Shown here: positions 7,615 to 16,873 of the stretch, one piece after another
Layout: every line of letters starts with the position of its first letter
Position numbering within the stretch: position 1 is the first letter of the stretch
NCBI GenBank assembly: GCA_052400665.1
Contig: JBQTGK010000005.1
Origin: JBQTGK01 sp052400665
GTDB lineage: Bacteria; Bacteroidota; Bacteroidia; Bacteroidales; Marinifilaceae
Length of the DNA: 64,000 nucleotides
Direction: 5' to 3' (one strand)
Translations under genes and position numbers: made by a program
The notes under the pieces: model-generated
What the model was told of the DNA's origin: nothing
Databases searched by the model: none
What the model saw: the letters and a program-made list of their open reading frames with translations, nothing else

Positions 7615-8412
7615 ATGAAAAAAAACATATTAATCACTGGAAGTACCGACGGAATAGGCAAGTTAGTGGCTATTAAATTAGCGAAAGATGGACACAGAAT
7701 CTATATTCATGGTAGAAATCAGGATAAAATAGATGCGGTAATCTCTGAAATAAAAGAAGAGTCTAAAAACGAAAGTATATCTGGTTTTATGTCTGACCTT
7801 TCCGATTTACAGGCAGTACAGAAATTGGCTCAGCAGGTGAATGCAGAAGTCTCGCATATCGATGTTTTGATTAACAATGCGGGTCTGTTTAAAACACCAA
7901 TTCTTTTAAACAAGGAGGGCATGGATTTGCGCTTTGTGGTGAACTATTTAGCTCCTTACCTACTTACCAAAGAGCTATTGCCTGTACTCAAAAAAGGGAA
8001 TGAAGCACGCATTATTAATCTGAGCTCGGCGGCACAATCTCCCGTTTCCTGCGATGTGATGTTAGGCAAAAGCAATGTTTCATTAAATGAATCGTATGCT
8101 CAAAGTAAGCTAGCTTTAACCATGTGGAGTTTCAATTTAGCAAAACAGCTTAATGATATGACCGTTATTGCCGTAAACCCAGGCTCGCTCTTAAATACAA
8201 AAATGGCTAACGAAGCTTACGGTCAACATTGGTCTTCGGCCGATAAAGGTGCCAATATTTTATACGATTTGGTCATTTCGGAACAGCATAAAACAATGAC
8301 AGGAAAATATTTCGATAATGATAATGGTGTTTATGCCCAAGCGCATCCCGATGCGTATAATCAAACCGCTATCAAGCAACTTATGGAACAAACAGAGAAG
8401 ATTATTGCTTAA
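7615..8412 (+). CDS. Short-chain dehydrogenase/reductase
   Basis: 265 residues of the SDR family. The nucleotide-binding motif TGSTDGIG is at about residues 8-15, NNAG at about 87-90, the catalytic Ser lies in NLSSAAQ, and YAQSK supplies the Tyr/Lys. The sequence resembles the retinol-dehydrogenase-like branch of NADP-dependent SDRs. It follows the nitroreductase by 56 nt on the same strand, probably in one transcript. The substrate is unknown. Confidence 0.92.
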   Translation: MKKNILITGSTDGIGKLVAIKLAKDGHRIYIHGRNQDKIDAVISEIKEESKNESISGFMSDLSDLQAVQKLAQQVNAEVSHIDVLINNAGLFKTPILLNKEGMDLRFVVNYLAPYLLTKELLPVLKKGNEARIINLSSAAQSPVSCDVMLGKSNVSLNESYAQSKLALTMWSFNLAKQLNDMTVIAVNPGSLLNTKMANEAYGQHWSSADKGANILYDLVISEQHKTMTGKYFDNDNGVYAQAHPDAYNQTAIKQLMEQTEKIIA

Positions 8413-8511
8413 AAATGAAGACACAAGTAGATAAAACTTCACGAACGAAAATTTGACACAATATATACTTCGAATTATTGCCTTGATACTTGTTTTGAAT
8501 GAATAAAAAAA

Positions 8512-9387
8512 ATGAATTATACAGGACCCGTTTACAGACCTCCCTACGAGGCAAATACACTCTTACTGCAAGTAACAGTAGGCTGTGCACACAACAAATG
8601 TACCTTTTGCACCATGTATCGCGATGTGAAATTTTCGGTCGATAAAATGGATCAGGTAGAAAAAGATTTGCAAGAAGCACAAGCTAATTATCCTAGCGTA
8701 AAACGAATTTTCTTGGTGAATGGAGATGCATTCGTTCTATCAGGGAATCGCCTAAAGGCAGTCGCCGAAATGATACACAAATACCTACCAGAGGTTGAAA
8801 TAATTAGCATGTATGCCTCCATTAATAATATTATGGGCAAGACCGATGAAGAGCTGGCTGAGTTGAAAAATCTGGGAATTGGTGATTTGTGGGTTGGTGT
8901 TGAGACAGGATTAGGTGATGCGCTTGACTACCTTAACAAAGGCGCTTCTCTTGCCGATGCTTACGAACAATTGGAACGTCTAAATAAGGCAGGCATCACA
9001 TTCTTCTACGGATTTATGTTTGGTGCTGCTGGCAAAGGACGCGGAATTGAAAATGCGGAGGCAAATGCAAAACTCATTAATCAAGTTAAGCCGCTTGGTA
9101 TTGTTCCTACAACACTAAATGCAAATTCAGGAACACAACTTGCCAAAGATATTGAAAATAGTGCTTTTGAAATGGCTACCGAAGGTGAAGTACTCGAAGA
9201 ACAAAAAAAGACATTAGAATTGGTTGAAGTAGATACTTATTATATGGGTATTCATATTATCAATTCGGTTAGTTTCGATGCAAAACTACCCAAAGAAAAA
9301 CAGGCTGCTATAGATAGAATTGACTCTATTATTTCTGACATGGATGAAGCTCTTCTAAACTCTGTGCCCGAACGTCATACAATTTAA
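8512..9387 (+). CDS. Radical SAM protein
   Basis: 291 residues. The cluster-binding motif GCAHNKCTFC places cysteines at 25, 30 and 33, i.e. CX4CX2C rather than the classical CX3CX2C. Downstream are FLVNGDAFVLSG and GIGDLWVGVETGLGD segments of the partial TIM barrel. No extra C-terminal cluster domain is visible. The chemistry is unknown, and the family is often annotated only as radical SAM. It is preceded by 99 nt without an obvious promoter and followed by a strong terminator, so it may belong to the upstream operon or stand alone. Confidence 0.9.
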   Translation: MNYTGPVYRPPYEANTLLLQVTVGCAHNKCTFCTMYRDVKFSVDKMDQVEKDLQEAQANYPSVKRIFLVNGDAFVLSGNRLKAVAEMIHKYLPEVEIISMYASINNIMGKTDEELAELKNLGIGDLWVGVETGLGDALDYLNKGASLADAYEQLERLNKAGITFFYGFMFGAAGKGRGIENAEANAKLINQVKPLGIVPTTLNANSGTQLAKDIENSAFEMATEGEVLEEQKKTLELVEVDTYYMGIHIINSVSFDAKLPKEKQAAIDRIDSIISDMDEALLNSVPERHTI

Positions 9388-9415
9388 ACCTGCAAACAAC
9401 AAACAATTAGATAAG

Positions 9416-9451
9416 CAACAAAAGGACTACCTAAAGGCAGTCCTTTTGTTG
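9416..9451. terminator. Intrinsic terminator
   Basis: 13-bp perfect stem CAACAAAAGGACT / AGTCCTTTTGTTG with a 10-nt loop, 28 nt after the radical SAM stop and facing the convergent nitroreductase-fusion gene. Confidence 0.8.
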
Positions 9452-9587
9452 TTTATAAGGTAGGCTGGATAAATTTCGGTCAATTCTTATAAATCAAACA
9501 AATTCATATCGTAAATAAGTTCGATTCAAAGATGCATAAAAGTCAATAAATGTAAGCCTTTGCTTGCTTAAAAAACACGATTATATC

Positions 9588-10856
9588 CTATTTCCAAATG
9601 ACATATTCAGGTTTCCACTTATCTTTAGGCTGATCCACCCCTGTTGGATAGCCAATAGGAATCACATTCAAAGGGATATGTTTCTTAGGCAAATCCAACT
9701 CATTGATCACTGCTACTGTTCTATCATCATAAGGATACGAAGCCGTCCAAACGGCACCTAAACCAATACTCTCTGCTGCCAGCAGAATATTTTCTGTTGC
9801 TGCAGCGCAATCATGCACCCAATAGCCTTTATCCTTCAGGTTTCCTGCACGATCCATATCACCACATACCACAATAGCTGCTTGGGCCTGTGCTAACATT
9901 TTGGCATAGGGCAATTGCTCACTAAGTCTGTTGAGAACTTCCTTATCTCTTACAACATAAAAAGCCCAAGGTTGGCGATTAACAGCTGTGGGCGCAGCCA
10001 TTCCAGCTTTTATTAATAACGCTAACTGTGCTTTAGAAACAGGTGCATCGGTAAAATGTCGCACACTTTTTCTATTATGAATTGTCTTCAATGTTTCGTT
10101 GGCATAGGTAGGTTCAATGGAAGGGACAAATGGTTTTCCGTCTACTTGTTTGTACATATCGCCTTGCATACCTATAAAACCACCCATTTTGTAGTAGCCT
10201 CCATTAGCATAAATAATCGGTTTAAATAGATTCATATCAATAGAGCCATTCGCACCTAAAACAGCTTTATCTGCCTTCACATCAATCACCTTACCTATAA
10301 ATTGTCTGTGGGAACCTAAATCGTGGTATTCCGTTAGTTCACACTCAATCACAATAGGAAATTCTTTGATATAAGGCGCATCCACAAATTCGCCTCTAAC
10401 AGGAGTAAGTCCCGTTTCTTTGAACTTATCCATGTCTTTCCCCGAATATTTCCCCACAAAAGAGACGTATTTTGTTAACTCTTCGGATGGAATGTTTACC
10501 GTAAAAAATTTTTTATCAGTCAGATTATGATACGAATAGGTTGCTGGACGCATAGAAACCGAGATACTTAGAGGCCTTGAATTACAAATACCAACCCAGG
10601 CTGCTGTCATCATATTGGGCTTCCCATCTTTATCGTAAGAGCCAATAACTAAAGCTGGTTTGGGATGAATGGCAGATACAATTCCCAATGATTGTTTCTC
10701 AAAATCAGTAGCAGAAGAATCTCTTTCTACTTTATCAGTAGAAACAGAAGCTGGAAGAGATCTTGTACCCTTCACCTCTTCTTTTTGTGTCAACATAACA
10801 GACAACACTAATATAATAATAGCTAAGCCAATATTTAAAATCTTACTTTTTTGCAT
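9588..10856 (-). CDS. Exported flavin-reductase-like / nitroreductase fusion
   Basis: 422 residues in three parts. Residues ~8-25 form an N-terminal signal or anchor (ILNIGLAIIILVLSVML). Residues ~55-225 are a flavin-reductase-like FMN split barrel (PALVIGSYDKDGKPNMMTAAWVG, then SVSMRPATYSYHNL). Residues ~255-420 are a nitroreductase domain (TIHNRKSVRHFTDAPV, AAPTAVNRQPWAFYVV, a C-terminal VIPIGYP). Two FMN domains on one exported polypeptide are unusual. It overlaps the upstream FMN-binding/4Fe-4S gene by 14 nt, so the two are translationally linked. The simplest reading is an extracytoplasmic flavoenzyme fed by that membrane protein (inference). Domain calls are confident; the substrate is unknown. 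Confidence 0.88.
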   Translation of the reverse strand: MQKSKILNIGLAIIILVLSVMLTQKEEVKGTRSLPASVSTDKVERDSSATDFEKQSLGIVSAIHPKPALVIGSYDKDGKPNMMTAAWVGICNSRPLSISVSMRPATYSYHNLTDKKFFTVNIPSEELTKYVSFVGKYSGKDMDKFKETGLTPVRGEFVDAPYIKEFPIVIECELTEYHDLGSHRQFIGKVIDVKADKAVLGANGSIDMNLFKPIIYANGGYYKMGGFIGMQGDMYKQVDGKPFVPSIEPTYANETLKTIHNRKSVRHFTDAPVSKAQLALLIKAGMAAPTAVNRQPWAFYVVRDKEVLNRLSEQLPYAKMLAQAQAAIVVCGDMDRAGNLKDKGYWVHDCAAATENILLAAESIGLGAVWTASYPYDDRTVAVINELDLPKKHIPLNVIPIGYPTGVDQPKDKWKPEYVIWK

Positions 10857-12015
10857 CTTTTTTATTATTTATAGCTTGTTTTTTATACGAAATAGTATCC
10901 ATGAAGCATCCTGTAGGGCAAAGAGAACACCATGGTTTGGTAAAAAATAGAGATAAGATTACGATTGCTCCACCAGCAAGGAAAAACCCATAACTAGCTA
11001 TTTTGAACGAAAATGCCATAAAGGGTTCAAAATAATTTAATTCAGGAACAAAACCGAACAAGAGCATAGCTGCAATAAAGAATAAATAAGCCTCTTTTAT
11101 CGATACGTTTTGCCATTTGCTAGGTAACTGCCTTTTTTTGAATGGCGAAAACTTATTTACCAACTCTTGTAATGCACCCATAGGGCAAAGATAATTGCAG
11201 TAAAACTTTCGTTTCCCAATAAATGATACGCCTATTGCAAGAATAAACAAGAGCACCGATTGCCAATTTAAAACCCAAGGTATACCATCTATTAGCCAAC
11301 TGTACAACAAAAACTGAGATAGCGCTTTATTGAGTATAATGCCAATAACGACCACAACTAAAATCAGATATAATGGACGTAGTTTCTTATTTACTTTTCC
11401 AAAGGCCAATAGTAGAGATAGCAAAACAACAGCTAAGAATAAAACGTCTCCAACTATGCTTTTAACCGATATTTTCTCGCTATTCTCAATGGACAAATGA
11501 TGAAATACGGCCGATGTTTGCTTCATTCCTTTTATAATAGCCTTACTACTCATTGTAGCGCCAGAAGCAATATCAACATCCTGTTCTTTAACTTGACGTA
11601 ATGCCAATTTATCCCATTGGTGTAAAAAATCGGACTTGGTAACATACTCTAAATAATCGTAGGTCTCTCCACTTTTGAGTAATTCAACGCCTACAACATG
11701 ATGATTCTTATCAAGACCAATAAGCAAAGGCACGACGCCTCCATACCCATAATTATCGGTCACAAAATCGGTAGATACAAGCGCCTTACCTATATCGTTA
11801 AGGCCCGATTTAATCTCTATTATATTGAGCTTGTTTTTGTGAAAAGAACTTGCCTCAGGAAAGAGATTTTGTACAGACTCTATACTAACAGTGACTTCGA
11901 TTTGATCTGATTTAGTAAAAAAATGTGTACGACCACCTCTATAAGCTATTGCCACAAGCAATAGAATTACTAAGCTGTAAGTATATATTGTTTCAACTAT
12001 CTGTTTTTTTGACAT
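10843..12015 (-). CDS. Membrane FMN-binding / 4Fe-4S electron-transfer protein (NosR/RnfG-like)
   Basis: About 390 residues from the ATG at 12015, which has AGAGG 9 nt upstream; an in-frame TTG at 12024 is less likely. After one N-terminal membrane helix comes an extracytoplasmic FMN_bind domain with the SGATMSS motif near residue 154; in NqrC/RnfG the Thr of SGAT carries covalent FMN. Four to five further helices follow, with two NapH/NosR-type cysteine motifs (CNYLCPMGALQEL and CSLCPTGC). The protein can thus pass electrons across the membrane to an outside flavin. The next gene encodes an exported flavoenzyme and overlaps it by 14 nt. The required ApbE flavin transferase is not in the window. 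Confidence 0.88.
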   Translation of the reverse strand: MSKKQIVETIYTYSLVILLLVAIAYRGGRTHFFTKSDQIEVTVSIESVQNLFPEASSFHKNKLNIIEIKSGLNDIGKALVSTDFVTDNYGYGGVVPLLIGLDKNHHVVGVELLKSGETYDYLEYVTKSDFLHQWDKLALRQVKEQDVDIASGATMSSKAIIKGMKQTSAVFHHLSIENSEKISVKSIVGDVLFLAVVLLSLLLAFGKVNKKLRPLYLILVVVVIGIILNKALSQFLLYSWLIDGIPWVLNWQSVLLFILAIGVSFIGKRKFYCNYLCPMGALQELVNKFSPFKKRQLPSKWQNVSIKEAYLFFIAAMLLFGFVPELNYFEPFMAFSFKIASYGFFLAGGAIVILSLFFTKPWCSLCPTGCFMDTISYKKQAINNKKDAKK

Positions 12016-12604
12016 GCTTATCAACCTCTACTTTTATTAGATGGCTAAGATATTCAAATAGTACATATCAACCAAAGTTGAACAATTTTTATCTGACAAT
12101 ACGCTTCCTTTATTTTATGCAAGAAACAAACACTTCTCAACTAATAAATTTTAATAACTGTCAATAAGTTAATCTCAATAAATGTACTGTTTACTTCTTG
12201 TTTTTTTTGCAGGTCTAATAAATATAAAAACGTACTATTTTCTATTGAAAAGGTATAAGAGTACTACCTTTTTAATAGATATTTAAGAAATTACAGCCAT
12301 AGTTTTAGTCTACATACTTTACCGGTAATTTTCCACATATAGAACCTCTAAAGCAGATTTCGAATAGATTATATGATCTTTTAATAGGGAAGTAGAATTA
12401 AGAAATATGGTAAAGTAAAAAAAATAGAAAATAATGAGGAAATTAAAGGACAACGATTACTAATTTGAATGGAGAATTGGGAAATGTCGAATACAATAAG
12501 AGCACGAATTCCAAAGTTAAGAAGACTTATTAAGTGTAGAATATCAAAAATTACTTATGCTGGATATCTTGATAGTTTAATCTAAATAAATATTTATTTT
12601 ACTT

Positions 12605-12622
12605 ATCTGATATTTATCAGAT
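12605..12622. repeat. Perfect 18-bp palindrome upstream of the cobalamin operon
   Basis: ATCTGATA-TT-TATCAGAT lies about 100 bp before the riboswitch promoter. It may be an operator or only a weak hairpin; no poly-T follows. The surrounding 12025-12720 stretch is very AT-rich and shows no convincing gene. Confidence 0.4.
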
Positions 12623-12724
12623 TAATATCAAATACTAAACATAGTATTTATAAGTGTATTAACAATCTGCTTTACAACAGTTTGATTTAAGTTTATTCCT
12701 TAGCGGATATTTCTAAAAATATAA

Positions 12725-12732
12725 TACTTTTG
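12725..12732 (+). promoter_or_regulatory. Bacteroidota -7 promoter box of the cobalamin operon
   Basis: TACTTTTG matches TAnnTTTG and lies directly before the start of the cobalamin riboswitch, where transcription is expected to begin. I see no clear -33 element. Confidence 0.6.
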
Positions 12733-12740
12733 CATCGATT

Positions 12741-12928
12741 TTGGTGTTCTACTCAGGTTATCATCTGAGGGAATGAAAAGGGAATCCGGTGAAAATCCGG
12801 GACAGTACCCGCTACTGTAATTCTCATTTTGCAATTTGCAAAACAGAATTTTTATGCTGCATGCCACTCTCGTAAGGGGGGAAGGCCGTAAAAATTGAGA
12901 AAAGTCAGGAGACCTGCCAAGTCGTAAC
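12741..12928 (+). ncRNA. Cobalamin riboswitch
   Basis: The hallmarks appear in order: the core GAATCCGGTGAAAATCCGGG followed by ACAGTACCCGCTACTGTAA (about 12782-12820), a peripheral stem-loop region, and the B12 box AAGTCAGGAGACCTGCC (12902-12918). It lies between a -7 promoter box and a TonB-dependent receptor start at 13072, in an operon with a cobalamin-type ABC transporter. It should repress the operon when cobalamin is plentiful. Exact ends are approximate. Confidence 0.96.
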
Positions 12929-13071
12929 TATTAAATATTTTGCTTCCGGGAATCGAAGTATAGTATTGAACTTACAAGCATGTTCAGTATTTGTCTTTAT
13001 TAATTCGGTGTTTGTGTAAACGCCAGGCAGCAAGATGTGATGTTTAAAATTTTATTAAAAACAACTCTATC

Positions 13072-15279
13072 ATGCAGTTTAGAAATTACATTCTAATTAG
13101 TGTTTTGTTATTACTTAGCCAGAATTTATTGGCACAAGTCGGATCTTTATCGGGAACAGTGAACTCCAAACTTGGACAGGAAGCATTAATTGGTGCCAAT
13201 GTTTATTTTCATGGAACCACCATTGGAACAGCTACCAACGGAGAAGGTACTTATACCTTAAGAAATTTAAAAGTTGGGAAGTACGATGTTTTTGTTTCTT
13301 ACTCGGGTTACGCAAGAAAAAAGCAGACCATAGAAATTAAAGAAGGTGCAAACACTCTTAATGTTCAGTTAGAGAAATCGAAAAGACAATTGGGCGAAGT
13401 GGTTGTTACCGGAACAGGAACTCCTCACCATTTAAAAAGTGCTCCCGTGCAAACCGAGTTAATTGGTAAGAAATTGGTAAAAGCAGTATCGGCATCGGGA
13501 TTTGCTGATTTAATGTCGGGCATTAGTCCTTCTTTCGACTTTAACCCTGGTAATATGGGATCCTTTATTCAATTGAATGGTTTGGGTAACGATTATATTC
13601 TTATTCTTGTAGATGGAAAAAGAATGTATGGAGATGTTGGTGGTCAAAATGATGTGAACCGAATTAACCCCGATGATATTGAGAAAATTGAAGTGGTAAA
13701 AGGAGCTTCCTCTTCATTGTATGGTTCAGAAGCCATTGCAGGAGTTGTTAATATTATCACGAAAAAGTCGAATCGGAAGATTTATGCCGAAAGCAATACA
13801 CGTGTAAGCGAATATGGAACACGACAATATCACAATAAAGTCGGTATAAATTCAGGTCGTTTTTCTTCTCTTACTTCTTATTCAAGAAAAGAATCTGACG
13901 GCTGGCAGTTAAGTAAATTCGAAATCGATGAGGACAATGATAACGATGATCCTTCTGATGATGTATTGGTGGAGACCGATGCTAAACAAGTAAATGCGTA
14001 TAACGATTACACCATAAGTCAGCGATTTGATTACGATGTAAGTAAGAAGTTGAGTTTTTATGTTTTGGGGTCGATGTATGAGAAAGACGTAGAGTTACCA
14101 ACCACAGTAAGAAACTATGGATACCATTACAAGGATAATTCGTATTCTGCTGGAGCGAAATTTAGAACAAATAAAACCGATTATTTAACTGTTGATTTTA
14201 ATTCCGATCAGTTTAAATATTACTACAAATACAATCAAGATTACAAAGATTATACTACTGGAGAGAAGGTTCTAAACACAACGCAGAAACGTGAAGATGT
14301 GAATTTGAAATATATTTTCCGATTGAATAAAGCAAATCAGTTTACTGTAGGTAGTGAATATGTGAATGAAGAAATAGAATCGGAAGGTAGAATTACTGGC
14401 GATAAAGCAGATGCTTATACGCTATCTGTTTTTGCTCAAGATGAAATTAAACTAATAGAAAACCTTTCCTTAGTTGCGGGCATTCGTTACGTAAAACACA
14501 AAGAGTATGGTAACGATTTTACGCCAAAAGTATCTGCTTTGTACAAAATGAATAACTTTAATTTCAGAGCAACTTATGCAAAAGGATTTAAAGCTCCAAC
14601 TTTAAAAGAATTGTATTATCGTTATCAAAAAGGGAGTAGTCTTTACCTAGGGAATTCAGATTTAGATCCTCAAAAATCGGACTACTATTCTTTTTCTGTA
14701 GAATATATCGTTTCAAAACTATCTCTTAGTGTTTCGGCATATCAAAATAAGATTAATGATATGATTGCCTACGAAACAATAACAACAAGTGATGCTGATG
14801 AAGCTGAAGGAGTTAAGAAAACACGTAGACACATTAATATTGGAGAAACCCAATCAACAGGAATCGATTTTATTTTTAATTATAAAATTGGTGCTGGCTT
14901 TACTTTTGGTGGTGGATATTCTTTCGTAGATGCGAAGAATGAAACGGATGATATCGATTTAGAAGGAGTGGCTCAAAATTACGCGAATATTCGTTTGTTA
15001 TATGATAGAAGTTGGAAGGATTATTCTTTAAATGTAAGTTTAACAGGTCGTATTCAAGATGATAAATTTTATGATGGTGAGCCAGATGCTGAAGGATATA
15101 ATCTTTGGAAACTAACAACATCGCATCGTTTTAAAGGTGCAGGAACATCATTTGAAGTTACTGCCGGTATCGATAATATTTTCGATTACGTTGACAATAG
15201 TTCTTACGGATCTCATTACGGAACTGTAAATCCGGGGAGAACCGTGTTTATTGGTTGTAATATTAAATTCGCAAAATAA
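13072..15279 (+). CDS. btuB: TonB-dependent outer-membrane cobalamin receptor
   Basis: 735 residues: signal peptide (about 1-21, ending LLAQ), a carboxypeptidase-regulatory-like domain (about 24-105, GSLSGTVNSKLGQEALIGANV), a TonB box/plug region (GEVVVTGTGTP at about 112; plug with ILVDGKRMYGDVGG and EKIEVVKGASSSLYGSEAIAGVVNIITKKS), then the beta-barrel ending in an aromatic-rich C-terminus. The riboswitch upstream and the BtuF/C/D genes downstream make cobalamins or corrinoids the likely cargo. The N-terminal extension is typical of Bacteroidota receptors. The btuB name rests on context as much as sequence. Confidence 0.92.
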   Translation: MQFRNYILISVLLLLSQNLLAQVGSLSGTVNSKLGQEALIGANVYFHGTTIGTATNGEGTYTLRNLKVGKYDVFVSYSGYARKKQTIEIKEGANTLNVQLEKSKRQLGEVVVTGTGTPHHLKSAPVQTELIGKKLVKAVSASGFADLMSGISPSFDFNPGNMGSFIQLNGLGNDYILILVDGKRMYGDVGGQNDVNRINPDDIEKIEVVKGASSSLYGSEAIAGVVNIITKKSNRKIYAESNTRVSEYGTRQYHNKVGINSGRFSSLTSYSRKESDGWQLSKFEIDEDNDNDDPSDDVLVETDAKQVNAYNDYTISQRFDYDVSKKLSFYVLGSMYEKDVELPTTVRNYGYHYKDNSYSAGAKFRTNKTDYLTVDFNSDQFKYYYKYNQDYKDYTTGEKVLNTTQKREDVNLKYIFRLNKANQFTVGSEYVNEEIESEGRITGDKADAYTLSVFAQDEIKLIENLSLVAGIRYVKHKEYGNDFTPKVSALYKMNNFNFRATYAKGFKAPTLKELYYRYQKGSSLYLGNSDLDPQKSDYYSFSVEYIVSKLSLSVSAYQNKINDMIAYETITTSDADEAEGVKKTRRHINIGETQSTGIDFIFNYKIGAGFTFGGGYSFVDAKNETDDIDLEGVAQNYANIRLLYDRSWKDYSLNVSLTGRIQDDKFYDGEPDAEGYNLWKLTTSHRFKGAGTSFEVTAGIDNIFDYVDNSSYGSHYGTVNPGRTVFIGCNIKFAK

Positions 15280-15377
15280 ATACACATTTATCTACAAAGG
15301 CAAATTCCCTAAGCTGTTTAAAAATTAGAACTATTCAAATCAGGGGATTTGCTTTTTCATAAGCTCAAAATTAAACT

Positions 15378-16868
15378 ATGGGTAGCTTAAAGAAATTAAT
15401 AATTCAAATTCACAATCTATCGGGCACTGTGCTTAGTCTGATGTTTGTAGTTTGGTTTTTATCGGGTTTTGTTCTGATATATGCAGGATTTCCTCACGCA
15501 TCGCGTGAAGAGAGGTTCCTGCATTTGTCGTATTTAACTAAATCCGATTTTGACTCTATACAGGTTCCTGAGCATTTATCCGGGAAAGTAGAGTTGGAGA
15601 AAATGAACGGTCAGCCTGTTTATAGAGCTTACAAAGGTAAAAAAGCACAAAAAGTATATAAGGCAGTTTCTTTAAAAGCTTACGGAAAAACAAGCCAGGA
15701 AGAAGCTGTTGCTCTTGCCGAGGATTTTGTGGAAGCTAATCTTGCCACCGTTGAAAAAATTGAAGAGCTGGATCAATGGATGCCCTGGTCGTATTACAAA
15801 CCCTTATTGCCCATTTACAAGTGTATTATGGATGATAAGGAGCACACACGAATCTATATCTCCGAGAAATCGGGTAGTATTGTGCAGGAAACAACAAGAG
15901 CTAGCCGTTGGGCTGGACGTTTAGGTGCCATTCCTCACTGGATTTATTTTCGCTCGTTACGTTTGCAAAAAGACTTGTGGGCAAAAATAGTTATGAGTAT
16001 TGCTTTTATTGGTGTACTGGTTAGTTTGTCAGGCTTGCTTGCAGGATTTATCCGTTTAAGAAAAAGAAAAAAGAAGGAAAAATTATTAGGTTTTACTCCC
16101 TATAAGAAATTCTGGCACAAGTGGCATCACATTACAGGATTTGTATTCGGACTATTTGTATTCACTTTTATTTTAAGTGGTTTGGTGTCGGTAAGCAATA
16201 TTCCTAAATGGATGGTGCCGGTGCATTCTAAAATATCGCCCAAAAAAGCCTGGAACCAGTCCTGCGATATGAGCCAGTTTCCTAAGACTTCCTTCACAGA
16301 TTTATGGAATGCATTGGAAAATAAAAGTGAGATCCGTAAAGTGGCTTTTAAAACAGTTATGAATCAGCCTTATTTTTGGGTGTATCGTAATAATTACGAG
16401 AAAGCCGATGTGTATGCTGCAGGATACAGCGGGGTTCATAGGAAAGCGAACTATTCTAAAAGTGAGTTAGAAAGCTGGTGCAAAAATATATTTCCAGATC
16501 TTGACTACAATTTACAGGAGCAGAAAGATTTCGATGCCTACTATCAGCCCTCGGGAATGTCGGCGCGACCTTTGCCTGTATGGCAATTAAATTTGGAGGA
16601 TGAAGACAATACCCGAATGTATATTGATGCGAAAACCGGCGAAGTACTTAAAAGCTACAATAATAACGATCGCTGGCGCCGTTGGTCGTACCGATCTTTA
16701 CATGCTTTCGATTTTCCATTTCTAAAAAAGCACGACTGGTTAAGAAAACTGATACTGATTTTTCTTTCGATTGGAGGAACGGCAGTCAGTATTTCTGGTT
16801 TTGCTTTGGGAATTAAATGGATTAAACGAAAGTCAAAAAAGAAAAAATCACAAAGAATGTACTCCTAA
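15378..16868 (+). CDS. PepSY-domain membrane protein
   Basis: 496 residues with four membrane helices (near 12-34, 205-228, 250-272, 455-480) and two large outside loops of PepSY type (TSQEEAVALAEDFVEA; YIDAKTGEVLKSYNN). Conserved His residues sit at membrane edges (IPHWIYF, HKWHHITGF, SLHAFDFP), as in PepSY-TM proteins that may carry haem and reduce siderophore-type substrates. Placement between the receptor and the cobaltochelatase suggests it acts on the imported corrinoid, for example as a reductase; this is inference. Confidence 0.88.
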   Translation: MGSLKKLIIQIHNLSGTVLSLMFVVWFLSGFVLIYAGFPHASREERFLHLSYLTKSDFDSIQVPEHLSGKVELEKMNGQPVYRAYKGKKAQKVYKAVSLKAYGKTSQEEAVALAEDFVEANLATVEKIEELDQWMPWSYYKPLLPIYKCIMDDKEHTRIYISEKSGSIVQETTRASRWAGRLGAIPHWIYFRSLRLQKDLWAKIVMSIAFIGVLVSLSGLLAGFIRLRKRKKKEKLLGFTPYKKFWHKWHHITGFVFGLFVFTFILSGLVSVSNIPKWMVPVHSKISPKKAWNQSCDMSQFPKTSFTDLWNALENKSEIRKVAFKTVMNQPYFWVYRNNYEKADVYAAGYSGVHRKANYSKSELESWCKNIFPDLDYNLQEQKDFDAYYQPSGMSARPLPVWQLNLEDEDNTRMYIDAKTGEVLKSYNNNDRWRRWSYRSLHAFDFPFLKKHDWLRKLILIFLSIGGTAVSISGFALGIKWIKRKSKKKKSQRMYS

Positions 16869-16873
16869 AAAAT

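Noticed and set aside
12469..12585. 38-codon ATG frame (MENWEMSNTIRARIPK...) in the gap before the riboswitch
   Set aside because: Short, no ribosome-binding site or neighbour support, and no recognisable similarity; the AT-rich gap makes chance frames likely.
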